A DNA stretch of 64,000 nucleotides from Pedobacter sp. N36a (GTDB taxonomy: Bacteria; Bacteroidota; Bacteroidia; Sphingobacteriales; Sphingobacteriaceae). Position 1 is the first letter of the stretch; each line of letters begins with the position of its first letter. A program made the translations under genes and the position numbers. Below the pieces are notes generated by a model. The model worked only from the letters and a program-made list of their open reading frames with translations. It was not told the origin of the DNA and did not search any database. The stretch lies in contig NZ_JACSZW010000004.1 in assembly GCF_014472395.1 (NCBI RefSeq), forward strand, positions 310,001 to 374,000. Reading direction: 5' to 3'. Below are positions 1 through 9,611 of the stretch, piece by piece.

Positions 1-2454
1 TTTAATCACAGAGAAGTTACCGCCAATACTGAATCTGAAATCCTCACCAATCTTATCGTTGTAAGTCAGGCCAATCTCAAAACCTTTATTTCTGGTAGAA
101 GCACCGTTCGACAATGGCAATCCTGTATTTGTTCCACCAAGCACTACACCAATCGTAGCCAGTTGAGGAATTCTCATCAACAGTTCTTTGGTATCTTTAA
201 TGTAGTAATCTGTTACCAGATCCAGTTTACCACCGAAGAAAGTGGCATCGATTCCAAAATCGGTCATGTACACCCGCTCCCATGACGTATTCGGGTCAGG
301 TAGTTTATTTTGGTAAACACCCGTTTGCGGATTGCCTTCAAAACTATAAGCATAACCCGTTTGCAGTTTATTGTAATAGTTTCCAATACCCGCTACTTCC
401 TGATTTCCTAATGAACCATAAGAGCCACGAAGTTTCAGGTTACTGATCCAGCTGATATCTTTCATGAAATCTTCTTTGTTCACATTCCAGCCTGCAGAGA
501 AGGAAGGGAAAACAGCCTCACGTTTTTTTTCCGCGAATCTTGAAGAATAATCCAATCTGATGTTTGCTTCGAAAAGGTATTTGTCTTTGTAAACATAGTT
601 GAAACGACCAAAAACTGAACGCAAAGCCCACTCCTCTTGTAAACTGCGGTTTGCCTGCCCTTTGTCGTCAGAACTAATGTCTTCCGGATTAGTTGAGCCA
701 CTACCTACCGTAGTCATGTCATTGTTAGGGAAGTTTTTTCTACCTATAAAAGCATTTCTGGTGACGTTACTTTCCTGACTCGCACCAGCAGTAATTTTAC
801 CAAAATGATCTCCAAAGGTACGTTGGTAATCTACGGTACCCTGAAGCAATACTTCCTGACGCTTGCGCCAGTATTCCTTCATTTCATTGATCGGCTGCGC
901 GGTAGTTGCCATTGGCTTACCCGTTAAGAAATCATTCACCGGTACCATGGTATTCTCAAAGCTCGATGAATTAGAATTGAAATACTTTAAGGAAGCCAAT
1001 CCATTAATCGAAAGCCCTTCCAATGGCGTTAGAGTTGCATTTACCGCAGTTTGCAGGTAATTGTCTTTATCCCATGACCTGCCGCCTTCTGCCACTTTAC
1101 GCAATTGGTTGTTTTTGGCAATGTTTGGAGAGGCGATACCATTGCTAATTGATCCCCACTGGCCATCAGACTGACGTGCTACTGTAATCGGTAAAGCACG
1201 GCTCAGCTCTGTAAAAGACAAATCACCGCCCTGACGCGAATAGTTTTGATTGATCAAAGAAACATTGGTTCCAACAGTCAGCAAACCAGGAACGATCTTA
1301 CTGTCTGTATTCAATTTACCTACCATACGGTCTTGCTTCTTACCCGGAATCAGTGATTCCTGATCTAAATAGGTAAGCCCTAAATAGGTGCTTGTTACCT
1401 TTCCAGGAGAATTCACATTCAGACTAATGTCTCGTTGAGGAGCAGATTTTTTAAGTGCCAGGTCAAACCAGTCCGTATTCGGATAAAGATCTGGCTGAGA
1501 ACCATTTTTATACGATTCAATTTGGTTGGCTGTAAATTGTGGTTTTCCACCGCCATTTACCAAAGCCTCATTGTACAACGTAGCATAGGTTTCAGAATTC
1601 ACGAATTTCGGAAGATAAGCAGCAGTCTGCCATCCATAATTTGCATTCAGGTTCACCGTTGTTTTTTCTCCTGAACCTCTCTTTGTCATGACCAAAATCA
1701 CGCCATTCGCCGCTCTTGAACCGTAAAGAGCAGCAGAAGCTGCATCTTTCAATACAGACATATTAGAAATGTCATTCGGGTTCAAAGAGGCAAACTCCTG
1801 TTCAGTCGCAGGAATCCCATCAATAATATATAAAGGATTAGTAGATCCTGCCAAGCTGCTTCTACCACGAATACTAATCGTACCAGTACCATTTGAGGTA
1901 CCGTTCTCACGACGACTGACATCGCCAGGACGTTGTAAAATCGTTAATCCAGGAGTTACCCCCTGTAAGGCATTTTGAACCGAAGTTACCGGTCTGTTGG
2001 CTAATGTTTTTGGGCTGATGGTGGCCACAGCGCCTGTTAAACTGGTTTTTTTCTGTGTACCATAAGCTACCACCACCACTTCGTCCAGATTATTGGTCTC
2101 CGTAGTCAAAGTAACATTGATGGACGTTTGCTTATTTACTAAAATTTCTTGTGTTGCATAACTTAGCATTTTGAAAACCAACACCCCATCTTCGGGTACG
2201 CTGATTGAATAATTTCCGTTTGCATCGGTACTGGTTCCACGACCAGGTGCTGATTTTAGACTTACCGTTACGCCTGGTAATGGGCCTTGACTGTCTTTCA
2301 CGGTTCCTTTCACAACAATATCGGCAAGGTTAGTCCGGAGGTTGCTTTTCTGAGACTGGGGATTAACCACAGCTAATACATCCTGCACGCACAGGAGCAT
2401 CACTGCCATTAAAACCCAAATCCCTGTGGTTTTAAAAATTTGGTTTTTGTTCAT
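1..2454 (-). CDS. SusC/RagA-family TonB-linked outer membrane receptor, C-terminus cut by window edge
   Basis: The minus-strand frame is open from an ATG at 2454 to base 1, giving 818 codons; SusC proteins are usually about 1000-1100 residues, so roughly 200 C-terminal residues lie outside. It begins with a signal peptide, followed by a carboxypeptidase-regulatory-like domain (KGTVKDSQGPLPGVTVSLKS, then DANGNYSISVPEDG), the SusC hallmark DEVVVVAYGTQKKTSLTGAV, and a TonB plug (SIRGRSSL, NPLYIIDGIP, LKDAASAALYGSRAANGVIL). The last visible residues (KIGEDFRFSIGGNFSV) are typical barrel strands. The family imports oligosaccharides across the outer membrane together with a SusD lipoprotein. Upstream lie two LacI-like operators and a strong inverted repeat. 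A SusD gene would be expected past the left edge. Confidence 0.93.
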   Translation of the reverse strand, partial: MNKNQIFKTTGIWVLMAVMLLCVQDVLAVVNPQSQKSNLRTNLADIVVKGTVKDSQGPLPGVTVSLKSAPGRGTSTDANGNYSISVPEDGVLVFKMLSYATQEILVNKQTSINVTLTTETNNLDEVVVVAYGTQKKTSLTGAVATISPKTLANRPVTSVQNALQGVTPGLTILQRPGDVSRRENGTSNGTGTISIRGRSSLAGSTNPLYIIDGIPATEQEFASLNPNDISNMSVLKDAASAALYGSRAANGVILVMTKRGSGEKTTVNLNANYGWQTAAYLPKFVNSETYATLYNEALVNGGGKPQFTANQIESYKNGSQPDLYPNTDWFDLALKKSAPQRDISLNVNSPGKVTSTYLGLTYLDQESLIPGKKQDRMVGKLNTDSKIVPGLLTVGTNVSLINQNYSRQGGDLSFTELSRALPITVARQSDGQWGSISNGIASPNIAKNNQLRKVAEGGRSWDKDNYLQTAVNATLTPLEGLSINGLASLKYFNSNSSSFENTMVPVNDFLTGKPMATTAQPINEMKEYWRKRQEVLLQGTVDYQRTFGDHFGKITAGASQESNVTRNAFIGRKNFPNNDMTTVGSGSTNPEDISSDDKGQANRSLQEEWALRSVFGRFNYVYKDKYLFEANIRLDYSSRFAEKKREAVFPSFSAGWNVNKEDFMKDISWISNLKLRGSYGSLGNQEVAGIGNYYNKLQTGYAYSFEGNPQTGVYQNKLPDPNTSWERVYMTDFGIDATFFGGKLDLVTDYYIKDTKELLMRIPQLATIGVVLGGTNTGLPLSNGASTRNKGFEIGLTYNDKIGEDFRFSIGGNFSVIK

Positions 2455-2538
2455 TATAGAATTTGGTTGTTAAAGAAAAATTAAATCAATGTTACGTATA
2501 GTAATCACGATTTAAAGTACTTTAAAGGGCTGTGGTCT

Positions 2539-2554
2539 ACGCAAACGGTTGTGT
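2539..2554. promoter_or_regulatory. LacI-family-like operator, copy 1
   Basis: ACGCAAACGGTTGTGT is an imperfect dyad centred on CG, like operators of LacI-family sugar regulators (ideal form CGCAAACGTTTGCG). It shares 15 of 16 bases with copy 2, 203 bases away, and resembles the site at 15046. The regulator is not in this window. Confidence 0.55.
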
Positions 2555-2618
2555 AGCATACACCCGTTTTAAGAAATTAACAGTCCCCATTCCCGAAATC
2601 ACAAAAACTGCGTTTCCA

Positions 2619-2674
2619 GCTTGTATCGCTAACTATTTAGCCACCAGCACTTAGCGCAGACTAAGAATACAAGC
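2619..2674. repeat. Nested inverted repeat between the two operators
   Basis: GCTTGTAT (2619-2626) pairs with ATACAAGC (2667-2674). Inside it, CGCTAA (2627-2632) pairs with TTAGCG (2651-2656). It could be a leader structure or a binding site for the receptor gene; there is no U-tract to suggest a terminator. Confidence 0.45.
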
Positions 2675-2741
2675 GCCCTAAAAAACGACGGATTTATGTT
2701 TAACCTATACGATAATCCATTGAAGCCAGCGGGATCCTTCC

Positions 2742-2757
2742 GCGCAAACGGTTGTGT
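2742..2757. promoter_or_regulatory. LacI-family-like operator, copy 2
   Basis: GCGCAAACGGTTGTGT repeats copy 1 (2539-2554) apart from its first base. Two copies 203 bases apart upstream of one start suggest cooperative or looping binding; this is inference. Confidence 0.55.
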
Positions 2758-2948
2758 GTCCCTTAAAAAAGGAACCTAGAGTGCTTTAAAAACGTTACCT
2801 TTCTTTTTTAGTTTCTTAAAAAAATATTCCAAAAACGTCAATAACAAGCAGATTATTGTGCAAGCTAAAAATTAGAAAACAGCGTTTAAACACCTAATTT
2901 ACAGGAAATAGATTCCTATGTCTCTGAAAGTTATTCTTCCTTCAAATA

Positions 2949-2973
2949 CTGACGTATTAAATTAATTCGTCAG
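2949..2973. promoter_or_regulatory. 25-base near-palindrome, possible operator
   Basis: CTGACG (2949-2954) and CGTCAG (2968-2973) flank an AT-rich core that is itself nearly symmetrical (ATTAAATTAAT). It lies between the divergent receptor and barrel genes. The binding protein is unknown. Confidence 0.35.
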
Positions 2974-3064
2974 ATATTCAAAGCCTCAAAAATGAGTTTT
3001 CGTATAAAAATAGCAAGCAGATTTTCAGACAGTTATCTGCCTAGAACGCTCTAATGACACTAAG

Positions 3065-3097
3065 TTGACATAAATTATTCTATTAAGCCTACTTTTG
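3065..3097 (+). promoter_or_regulatory. Bacteroidota-type promoter of the barrel gene
   Basis: TACTTTTG at 3090-3097 fits the -7 consensus TAnnTTTG. A TTG at 3065-3067 could be the -33 element, but the gap is 22 bases rather than about 19. It lies about 50 bases before the ATG at 3149. Confidence 0.5.
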
Positions 3098-3148
3098 CCC
3101 CCATAATTTTTTAGTTATTTAACATCTATTTAACAACAAAGACACATT

Positions 3149-3853
3149 ATGAAAAAAGGATTACTTATCGCAGGCCTTGCACTTTTTGGAGCTGCAGCAC
3201 AAGCACAAGATCTTAAACCTGTTGCAGGTGACGTTACTACTGAGTTTGGTTTAACTGGTGGTGTAAACAGAACTAACTTCAAATTGAACGATGGCGCTGG
3301 AATGTTACGTTTCCGTTATTTCCAAAAAGAAGATATCGCTTTCCGTTTAGGTTTCAACGTAGAGTCTACAAATGACAAAACAAACGTTTTCGGTCCAAAT
3401 GGCAGCAAAGGTAACATCACTGAATCTGCTACTAAAGTATTGATCAACTTAGGTGTGGAGAAACACTTTGCAGGTACTGCACGTTTATCTCCTTACGTAG
3501 GTGCAGACCTTCTTTTCGGTACAGGTACTTCAAAAGTGAAAACTGAAAATGCTATTATTAAAGGTAACCCAGCAACTGGTGAATATGCTAACGATAATTT
3601 CATGGATGCTAAAGCGCCTAGCTATACTTCTATAGGTCTTCGTGGTGTGATCGGTGCAGATTACTACATCGCAAAACGCTTATTCTTAGGTGTTGAAGCA
3701 GGTCTAGGTTTTGCTTACGAAAAACAAGGTAAATCAGAAACTACAACTAGAGTTGGAAATACCACCACTACTACTAAATTTGATTCAGCAGGAAGCACTA
3801 ACACCATCAGCCCAAGTGTAATCACTGGTCTTCGTGTTGGTTTTGCATTCTAA
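3149..3853 (+). CDS. Outer membrane beta-barrel protein (porin-like), 234 aa
   Basis: A clear type I signal peptide (MKKGLLIAGLALFGAAAQAQ) is followed by alternating amphipathic strands (MLRFRYFQKEDIAFRLGFNV, LSPYVGADLLFG, YYIAKRLFLGVEAGLGFAYE, TGLRVGFAF) that end in a C-terminal Phe, the usual signal for barrel insertion. The size fits an eight-strand barrel. There is no OmpA-type peptidoglycan-binding domain, so this is probably a structural or pore protein of unknown specificity. It is transcribed alone, from its own -7 element to a shared terminator. Codon use looks strongly biased, as in abundantly expressed genes (impression only). Confidence 0.8.
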   Translation: MKKGLLIAGLALFGAAAQAQDLKPVAGDVTTEFGLTGGVNRTNFKLNDGAGMLRFRYFQKEDIAFRLGFNVESTNDKTNVFGPNGSKGNITESATKVLINLGVEKHFAGTARLSPYVGADLLFGTGTSKVKTENAIIKGNPATGEYANDNFMDAKAPSYTSIGLRGVIGADYYIAKRLFLGVEAGLGFAYEKQGKSETTTRVGNTTTTTKFDSAGSTNTISPSVITGLRVGFAF

Positions 3854-3886
3854 ATAAAACGCTGATTTGATCAGTTTTTATACCGG

Positions 3887-3928
3887 AGGCGGTTTAAGCA
3901 AGGTGTATTCATCTTGCTTAAACCGCCT
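3887..3928. terminator. Bidirectional hairpin terminator
   Basis: A perfect 16-bp stem (AGGCGGTTTAAGCAAG, 3887-3902, with 3913-3928) and a 10-base loop lie between the convergent barrel gene (stop 3853) and kinase gene (stop 3932). It probably serves both. Confidence 0.85.
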
Positions 3929-3931
3929 TCC

Positions 3932-6900
3932 TTATTTCAGCCACCTCTTGAATACCTGGGCAATTTCTTCTTCCAGAACCGGCTTGGAGAGAAAATCATT
4001 CATTCCGGAAAGGATACACTTTTCCTTTTCTCCCTTTACATTTCCTGCCGTTAACGCAATAATGGGCACATGGACCAGTTCTAATTCATTTCTGATATAC
4101 CGTGTGGCTTCGTAACCATTCATTTCCGGCATCTGTACATCCATCAAAATCAAATCGGGCAGCTCTGCTTTGCAATGTGCTAAACACTCCAGTCCGTTAG
4201 CAGCTTCCTGAATCTGAGCCATTGGCGCAATCCTTTTCACAATGGTCTTGGCCAGCAGCATATTGATCAGATTGTCTTCTGCAATCAATACCTTGATTGG
4301 TTGCAGACTCCTGACCATACCTGACTTTAAATGGTCTTTCTGCAGTGATTTCTTCGTCAGGGCATCAGCAGCATTCCAATCTTCTGTGCCTGCATTTTCT
4401 ACCTGAAGCTGGATATCAAAGAAGAAAGTACTGCCCAATCCTGGGCTGCTGATCAACTCCAGCTTACTGTTCATCAGACCTAAAAGCTGATTCGAAATAC
4501 TCAGCCCCAGGCCGGTTCCTCCATACCTTTTGGTCGTAGAACCATCTTCCTGCGAGAAGGCCTCAAATACTTTTCCTTGTTTATCCGACTTGATGCCAAT
4601 TCCAGTATCCTTTACCTGGAAACGGATGTCCATCCTATCGTTTACTATCGGGGAAAGCGGAAGCATCATAAGTTCGATCTCCCCCGTCTCCGTAAATTTA
4701 ACCGCATTGCTGAGGAGGTTAATCAATACTTGCCGCAGCCGAACGGAGTCGGTCCATATAAACCTTGGCAGTGTTTCCGCAATATTCAATTTAATTTCCA
4801 AAGCTTTACGTTGTGCTTGAAAAGAATTGATATCTAAAGCCTGATTTCCTAGCTCATACAGGTCGCACTTCTCAATTTCCAATTCCAGCTTTCCCGATTC
4901 GATCTTTGAGAAGTCCAGAATATCATTGATGATGCCCAATAAGGCATTGGCCGATTCGTAGACAATATTCAGGTATTGTTCCTGACTTGCGCTGAGTTCC
5001 GTTTTTAAGACCAGGTCAGTAAATCCAATGACCCCATTGAGCGGGGTGCGGATTTCATGACTCATATTTGCTAAAAACTCTGACTTCGCCAGACTGGCAT
5101 GTTCTGCTTGTTCTTTCGCTTTATTGAGCTCTAATCTTTGTCTGCTACTTTCGGTAATATCCTGACTAAAGATCATAATACCGCCAATTTTTCCATCGAA
5201 CTGATACCATGGCCGAAGCTCCCAGCGGAGATATTGATCATGATCCCAGCCTTCTGGCCGCCAGATGTCTACTTCTTTCTTGATCACTTCCCCTTTCAGA
5301 CACCGTTGGTAAATGTCTTTCCAATGCTTACTCATCCCCGGCAATACTTTATAATGAGATTGCCCATACAGGTCAGTTCCCTGCAATTGGTACTCCTCCA
5401 GCCATCGGTTACTCGCCGCTATATAACAAAGTCGGCTATCCAGCATCGCTACCGCAGCAGGTGCATGGGTCACAAAAGCAGAGAGCCTTGCCTTTTCCTC
5501 AGATAAGGCAATCTCCGCACGTTTTTTTTCATCGATATTCTGGAAAGTTCCATAAAGGCGTTTACAGATTCCTCCTTCAAACTCTGCATGCCCCAATACA
5601 CGAACCCAGATTTCCCTTCCTTTTTTAGTCTGAACAAGCAGCTCCAAATCCCATGCTTCCCCAGTTTTGGTGGCAGCTTGTACCGCCTCATCCAACTTAT
5701 GTCGATTTTCACCGGCTTTATAGAAGAGCAGCGCCTTCTTCAAATTGGGTTGATAATTTGCTGACACCTCATGAATTTGCCTCGTAATGGCTGTCCAGCT
5801 TAATTTCTGGTGAATCATATCCAAATCCCAGCCTCCAATCTGCGCCACTTCATTGGTTTGCTCCAGCATTTTTGTGGTTCTTTCCAGCTCTCTTTCCAAA
5901 ATGTGTTTTTCCGTGACATCAATCGCGTTTACAATCACATATTTTTGTCCGAAAAGGTCATGTTCTAATACATTGTTATAGAACAATACCCTCGGAGAAC
6001 CGTCTTTATGAAGGATGGTCATTAATCCCGAGGATTTCCCCTTCTCTGACATCTCCTGGAGGTATTCCTTGATGTGAATCCGATGTTTTGGAAGGGTAAG
6101 CTCGAATAAAGTCTGCCCGTAAAGCATCGCTGCTTTATAGCCCAGCAGTGAGGCCCCGGCGATATTGACAGAAATTAAAACACCCTTCATATCGTGCGTA
6201 CACATCAAACCCTGAGAATTTTCAAAGAAGGAACGCATATTATTTTCACTTAAGCGGATCTTCTCATCGCGTTCATTTTCAACACTGATGTCTCTGGCAA
6301 TCGCAAATACATGGTCGGTGCCTGGCTCTGGTGTTGCAGTCCATTGCAGCACTTTATAATCGCCGCAGGCCGTTAAAAAGCGGCAGACAAAATTCGTGAT
6401 ATTTAATCCGGCGGTCAGCTTTTCCATTTGTCCAAAACTATTAATCAGGTCATCTGGATGAACAAGACTTAAGAAACTATGAGACATTAACTGTGCAGGT
6501 TTCCAGCCCAGCATTTTTTCGAAAGCAGGATTGATCTTTTTGAAGAAACCATCCAGCCCCGCTATGCAAATCAGGTCATTTGACAATTCATATAGCTGGT
6601 CAAAATACTGATGTTCTGCTTTTTCCCTACGATTTATAATCAGCTCCATCGCTTGTTTCGACAGCAGCGTCAAGGCCTTTCTTTGTGCAGGACTCAGCAC
6701 TTTTGGCTCCGGCCCCAATACGCATAGGGAGCCAATTACATAACCTTTCGGATCTACGAGTGGATGCCCGGCATAAAACCTGATATTTGGCGCTCCGGTA
6801 ACCAGTATGCTGTTTTTAAATCGATCATCTTTCGTTGCATCTTCTACTTCAAAGATGGCTTCGGAAAGAATGGTGTATTGACAAAAAGCGATTTCCTTTG

Positions 6901-7111
6901 TCGTTTCTTCTACAGTAATTCCCTTTTTAGACTTAAACCATTGTCGCTGATCATCCAATAATGCAATGAGCGAAACTGGAGCATCACAAATCAAAGAGGC
7001 CAGCTCTGTAATTCTGTCAAATTCGGCTTCTGCAGGAGAATCCAGGATCTGGTAGCGTTTTAGCGCCAGCAATCGTTCCTTTTCATCAAATGGTAGACTG
7101 GGTATTTTCAT
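3932..7111 (-). CDS. Hybrid sensor histidine kinase/response regulator with GAF and PAS domains
   Basis: I start at ATG 7111 (MKIPSLPFDEKERL); an in-frame TTG at 7123 would add four residues. The N-terminal GAF domain (about 1-160) is of the kind in cytoplasmic hybrid kinases (ASLICDAPVSLIALLDDQRQ, FYAGHPLVDPKGYVIGSLCV). Four PAS-like modules follow (about 170-280, 290-405, 415-535, 540-660), then HisKA with the phospho-acceptor H685 in NMSHEIRTPLNG, HATPase_c (N-box NLLSNAVKF, DTGIGI, GGTGLGLSI) and a C-terminal receiver with phospho-acceptor Asp about 991 (LILMDVQMPEMNG). No membrane segment is visible, so it is probably cytosolic and senses an internal ligand or redox state. There is no output DNA-binding domain, so it must pass phosphate on. 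It lies downstream of the GH20 gene but probably has its own promoter. Confidence 0.93.
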   Translation of the reverse strand: MKIPSLPFDEKERLLALKRYQILDSPAEAEFDRITELASLICDAPVSLIALLDDQRQWFKSKKGITVEETTKEIAFCQYTILSEAIFEVEDATKDDRFKNSILVTGAPNIRFYAGHPLVDPKGYVIGSLCVLGPEPKVLSPAQRKALTLLSKQAMELIINRREKAEHQYFDQLYELSNDLICIAGLDGFFKKINPAFEKMLGWKPAQLMSHSFLSLVHPDDLINSFGQMEKLTAGLNITNFVCRFLTACGDYKVLQWTATPEPGTDHVFAIARDISVENERDEKIRLSENNMRSFFENSQGLMCTHDMKGVLISVNIAGASLLGYKAAMLYGQTLFELTLPKHRIHIKEYLQEMSEKGKSSGLMTILHKDGSPRVLFYNNVLEHDLFGQKYVIVNAIDVTEKHILERELERTTKMLEQTNEVAQIGGWDLDMIHQKLSWTAITRQIHEVSANYQPNLKKALLFYKAGENRHKLDEAVQAATKTGEAWDLELLVQTKKGREIWVRVLGHAEFEGGICKRLYGTFQNIDEKKRAEIALSEEKARLSAFVTHAPAAVAMLDSRLCYIAASNRWLEEYQLQGTDLYGQSHYKVLPGMSKHWKDIYQRCLKGEVIKKEVDIWRPEGWDHDQYLRWELRPWYQFDGKIGGIMIFSQDITESSRQRLELNKAKEQAEHASLAKSEFLANMSHEIRTPLNGVIGFTDLVLKTELSASQEQYLNIVYESANALLGIINDILDFSKIESGKLELEIEKCDLYELGNQALDINSFQAQRKALEIKLNIAETLPRFIWTDSVRLRQVLINLLSNAVKFTETGEIELMMLPLSPIVNDRMDIRFQVKDTGIGIKSDKQGKVFEAFSQEDGSTTKRYGGTGLGLSISNQLLGLMNSKLELISSPGLGSTFFFDIQLQVENAGTEDWNAADALTKKSLQKDHLKSGMVRSLQPIKVLIAEDNLINMLLAKTIVKRIAPMAQIQEAANGLECLAHCKAELPDLILMDVQMPEMNGYEATRYIRNELELVHVPIIALTAGNVKGEKEKCILSGMNDFLSKPVLEEEIAQVFKRWLK

Positions 7112-7138
7112 GGGGATGATCAATCTATAAAAGAAAAT

Positions 7139-7161
7139 TTAGGGCAGCGCTAATGCCCTAA
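7139..7161 (-). terminator. Terminator after the GH20 gene
   Basis: TTAGGGCA (7139-7146) pairs with TGCCCTAA (7154-7161). On the minus strand the stem is followed by a T-rich stretch (ATTTTCTTTT). It lies between the GH20 stop and the kinase start. Confidence 0.65.
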
Positions 7162-7163
7162 AA

Positions 7164-7171
7164 CAAATATA
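7164..7171 (-). promoter_or_regulatory. Possible -7 element for the sensor kinase
   Basis: The minus strand reads TATATTTG (TAnnTTTG). I see no good -33 element. The start of transcription would fall inside the preceding terminator hairpin, so initiation and upstream termination may be separated here. Confidence 0.4.
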
Positions 7172-7218
7172 ACATTTACACCTAAAGATGCCTACGGGAA
7201 AAACACTCAAAAATATGG

Positions 7219-9543
7219 CTATTTAGTCAGTATAATTTCATCAGCAAATATCCATGCAGGGAGTCCGGCACCACTATGTCCTTTGGGAAGTGCATCCAAA
7301 ACTTTGGCGGTTACGCGTACATAACGGGTAGTTACTGGCTTAAAAACCGCCTTGAAATCATGGAGTAAGGTATATTTCTGGTCTATGGGAATGGTATGAT
7401 TCACAGTCTTCAATTCTTTGAAATTTACGCCATCTGTAGAAGCTTCAAATTTAACCCATTGTGGCAAGATCACCCATTCATCGTAATTCTGTAAACAGCC
7501 CAACGCAGCAGTTCCAATAGTAGCTTGCTGACCAAGGTCGATGGTGGCGATTAAATCTTTGCCATCGAAGCCATGCCAGTATTTTTGTAAGCTAGTGGTT
7601 CCGCGAATGCCGTCCGTCAGCGAATTTGGCCCATCCGCACTATATATCTTAGCCTGAGGGTGAACGTAATTCACCTTTTTTGCTGTCGCCAGATCGAAGA
7701 CGAAAGATTGTTTTGCAGGTACCAAACCCATTAATGCGCCATCCAAAGCATACATTGCTTTTAGCGTAGCAGTACTGTCAATACTGATTGGCCCGGTGTA
7801 TTTCAAACTTGCAGTGCTTGGCTGATCTCCGTTCAGCGTATAGAAGATATCGCCTTTTGTGGCCTCTACCAACAGTTCTGCAGATAATTTACCCTGGCTA
7901 ATGAGCGGTTTAATGGCTACGGTATAGTTCCCTGGTGAATAATGGTACCCTTTCTGATCAAATCCATTGAAATGATATTTCAGGCGATCAGAAAAATCGA
8001 CCCAGTTTTTCCTGACTGCCGGCGACCACAATACCTCTCCTAATGCCAGCATCCTTGGCAATACCATATATTCCAGGTGTGACTTGGTCACAATATATTC
8101 TGTCCATACATTGGCTTGTGCGCCCAATAAGTATTTAGCATCTTTGGCAGTCATTTCTTCCGGGACAGGCTCATAGTCGTATACTTCCTTCAGCGAATTA
8201 AAACCGCCTATCGCCATCGGTTCTCCCTCCGGCCCTGCCTGATACTGATCGAAATAAACAGGATTACTTGGCGTCATGATCACCTGATGTTTCATTTTTG
8301 CCGCTTCAATGCCTCCTGCTTCCCCTCTCCAGCTCATGACCGTAGCTTCCGGTGCCAATCCCCCTTCCAGGATTTCATCCCAGCCAATCATGCGGCGCTG
8401 TTTACCGATCAGGAATTTCTCCATTCTGGTGATGAAATAGCTCTGTAATTCATGCTCATCTTTTAGTCCTGAAGTTTTTATTCTTGACTGACATTTAGGG
8501 CAGTTCTTCCAGGCTGTTTTGTTCACTTCATCCCCGCCGATATGGATGTATTTTGAAGGGAATAGTGCCAGAACTTCGGTCAGCACATCTTCTAAAAAGG
8601 CATATACTTCTTCGTTCCCTGCGCAATAGTTGGCGGCAACAGGCCCATAATCACCCCCGGTTAAAGGCAATTGCGGGTGCTGACTACAGCTTAACTGTGG
8701 ATAAGCCGCAATTGCAGAGGCCACATGCCCAGGCATCTCTATTTCCGGCACAATAGTTACATTTCTGATGGCCGCGTATTCGATAATGTCTTTGATCTGT
8801 TTCTGGGTATAATAACCGCCATAAGTGGCCGGTTCACCCGGTTTCGCCAAGGGCCTGCTGCTCCAAACACGCTTATTCTGGTCTACACGCCAGGCCCCAA
8901 CATCGGTTAATTTCGGGTATTTCTTGATCTCAATCCGCCAGCCCTGATCGTCTACTAGGTGCCAGTGGAAAGTATTGATTTTATAGGAAGCCATCAAATC
9001 GATGTATTCCTTGACCATATCTGGAGAGAAAAAATGACGGGACACATCCAGGTGCATTCCGCGCCATTTAAATCGTGGATAATCGGTGATTTCCATTCCT
9101 GGAATCTGCAGTGCTGCATTGGTTTGTATTTGTGGCAGGGTCTGAAAGATGCTTTGCATCCCATAAACGATTCCCGCCCGTCCATTTGCAGCGATCTGAA
9201 TTCCATTGCTATTGACCAGCAGGGTATAGCCCTCCTCTCCAAGCAATGGATTATTGACCTTTTTTAAGGTGATGACATTAGTTTTCGCTTTTTTAATGGC
9301 TAACGTATAGTCAGAAATTCCTTTGATATAGCTGATGAAAAAATCAGCAGCAGGTTTCAACTCTTTTTGATTTCCTGCCAGCTCCAGCACGGTTTCATTA
9401 TTGATCAGGAAATGATCATTCCCCAAACGCAGGCTGACCGGCTGTGGAATGATACTTGGTTTTTGTAGTTCCAGTTGGGCGTATCCATTGAAACTGAAGC
9501 AGAAAAGAGAAAGGAAAAAGGTAGTTTTTAACACAGGTTTCAT
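7219..9543 (-). CDS. Beta-N-acetylhexosaminidase, GH20, with chitobiase-like and F5/8 type C domains
   Basis: The enzyme removes terminal GlcNAc or GalNAc from glycans. A signal peptide (MKPVLKTTFFLSLFCFSFNG, then YAQ) sends it to the periplasm or surface. The GH20b domain covers about 25-155 and the TIM barrel about 157-510, with the family motif HIGGDEVNK, which places the catalytic pair at D338-E339, and substrate-site sequences WRGMHLDVSRHF and NTFHWHLVDDQGWRIEIKKYP. A chitobiase C-terminal-like domain (about 555-630, DIFYTLNGDQPSTASLKYTG) and an F5/8 type C (discoidin) domain (about 640-774) follow and may bind glycan. The length of 774 aa is normal for Bacteroidota GH20 exo-enzymes. Beside the GH125 mannosidase it suggests N-glycan trimming. 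Confidence 0.93.
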   Translation of the reverse strand: MKPVLKTTFFLSLFCFSFNGYAQLELQKPSIIPQPVSLRLGNDHFLINNETVLELAGNQKELKPAADFFISYIKGISDYTLAIKKAKTNVITLKKVNNPLLGEEGYTLLVNSNGIQIAANGRAGIVYGMQSIFQTLPQIQTNAALQIPGMEITDYPRFKWRGMHLDVSRHFFSPDMVKEYIDLMASYKINTFHWHLVDDQGWRIEIKKYPKLTDVGAWRVDQNKRVWSSRPLAKPGEPATYGGYYTQKQIKDIIEYAAIRNVTIVPEIEMPGHVASAIAAYPQLSCSQHPQLPLTGGDYGPVAANYCAGNEEVYAFLEDVLTEVLALFPSKYIHIGGDEVNKTAWKNCPKCQSRIKTSGLKDEHELQSYFITRMEKFLIGKQRRMIGWDEILEGGLAPEATVMSWRGEAGGIEAAKMKHQVIMTPSNPVYFDQYQAGPEGEPMAIGGFNSLKEVYDYEPVPEEMTAKDAKYLLGAQANVWTEYIVTKSHLEYMVLPRMLALGEVLWSPAVRKNWVDFSDRLKYHFNGFDQKGYHYSPGNYTVAIKPLISQGKLSAELLVEATKGDIFYTLNGDQPSTASLKYTGPISIDSTATLKAMYALDGALMGLVPAKQSFVFDLATAKKVNYVHPQAKIYSADGPNSLTDGIRGTTSLQKYWHGFDGKDLIATIDLGQQATIGTAALGCLQNYDEWVILPQWVKFEASTDGVNFKELKTVNHTIPIDQKYTLLHDFKAVFKPVTTRYVRVTAKVLDALPKGHSGAGLPAWIFADEIILTK

Positions 9544-9611
9544 TCCCTTAAGAAAAGGAATTAAGGAGCGGCATTGTTTAATGATAGTTGCAAAACGTTC
9601 AGCAATTTTGG

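Larger units (their letters stand above)
2455..3148. other. Regulatory intergenic region between divergent receptor and barrel genes
   Basis: These 694 bases hold no convincing ORF. They contain a perfect 16-base palindrome (2511-2526, TTTAAAGTACTTTAAA), two near-identical LacI-like operators (2539-2554 and 2742-2757), an inverted repeat between them (2619-2626 with 2667-2674), a 25-base near-palindrome (2949-2973) and a good -7 element for the plus-strand barrel gene. I found no clear TAnnTTTG element for the receptor. Confidence 0.7.

Noticed and set aside
9589..9600. A fourth LacI-like operator before the GH20 gene
   Set aside because: GCAAAACGTTC has an extra A in the core and lacks the symmetric arm.
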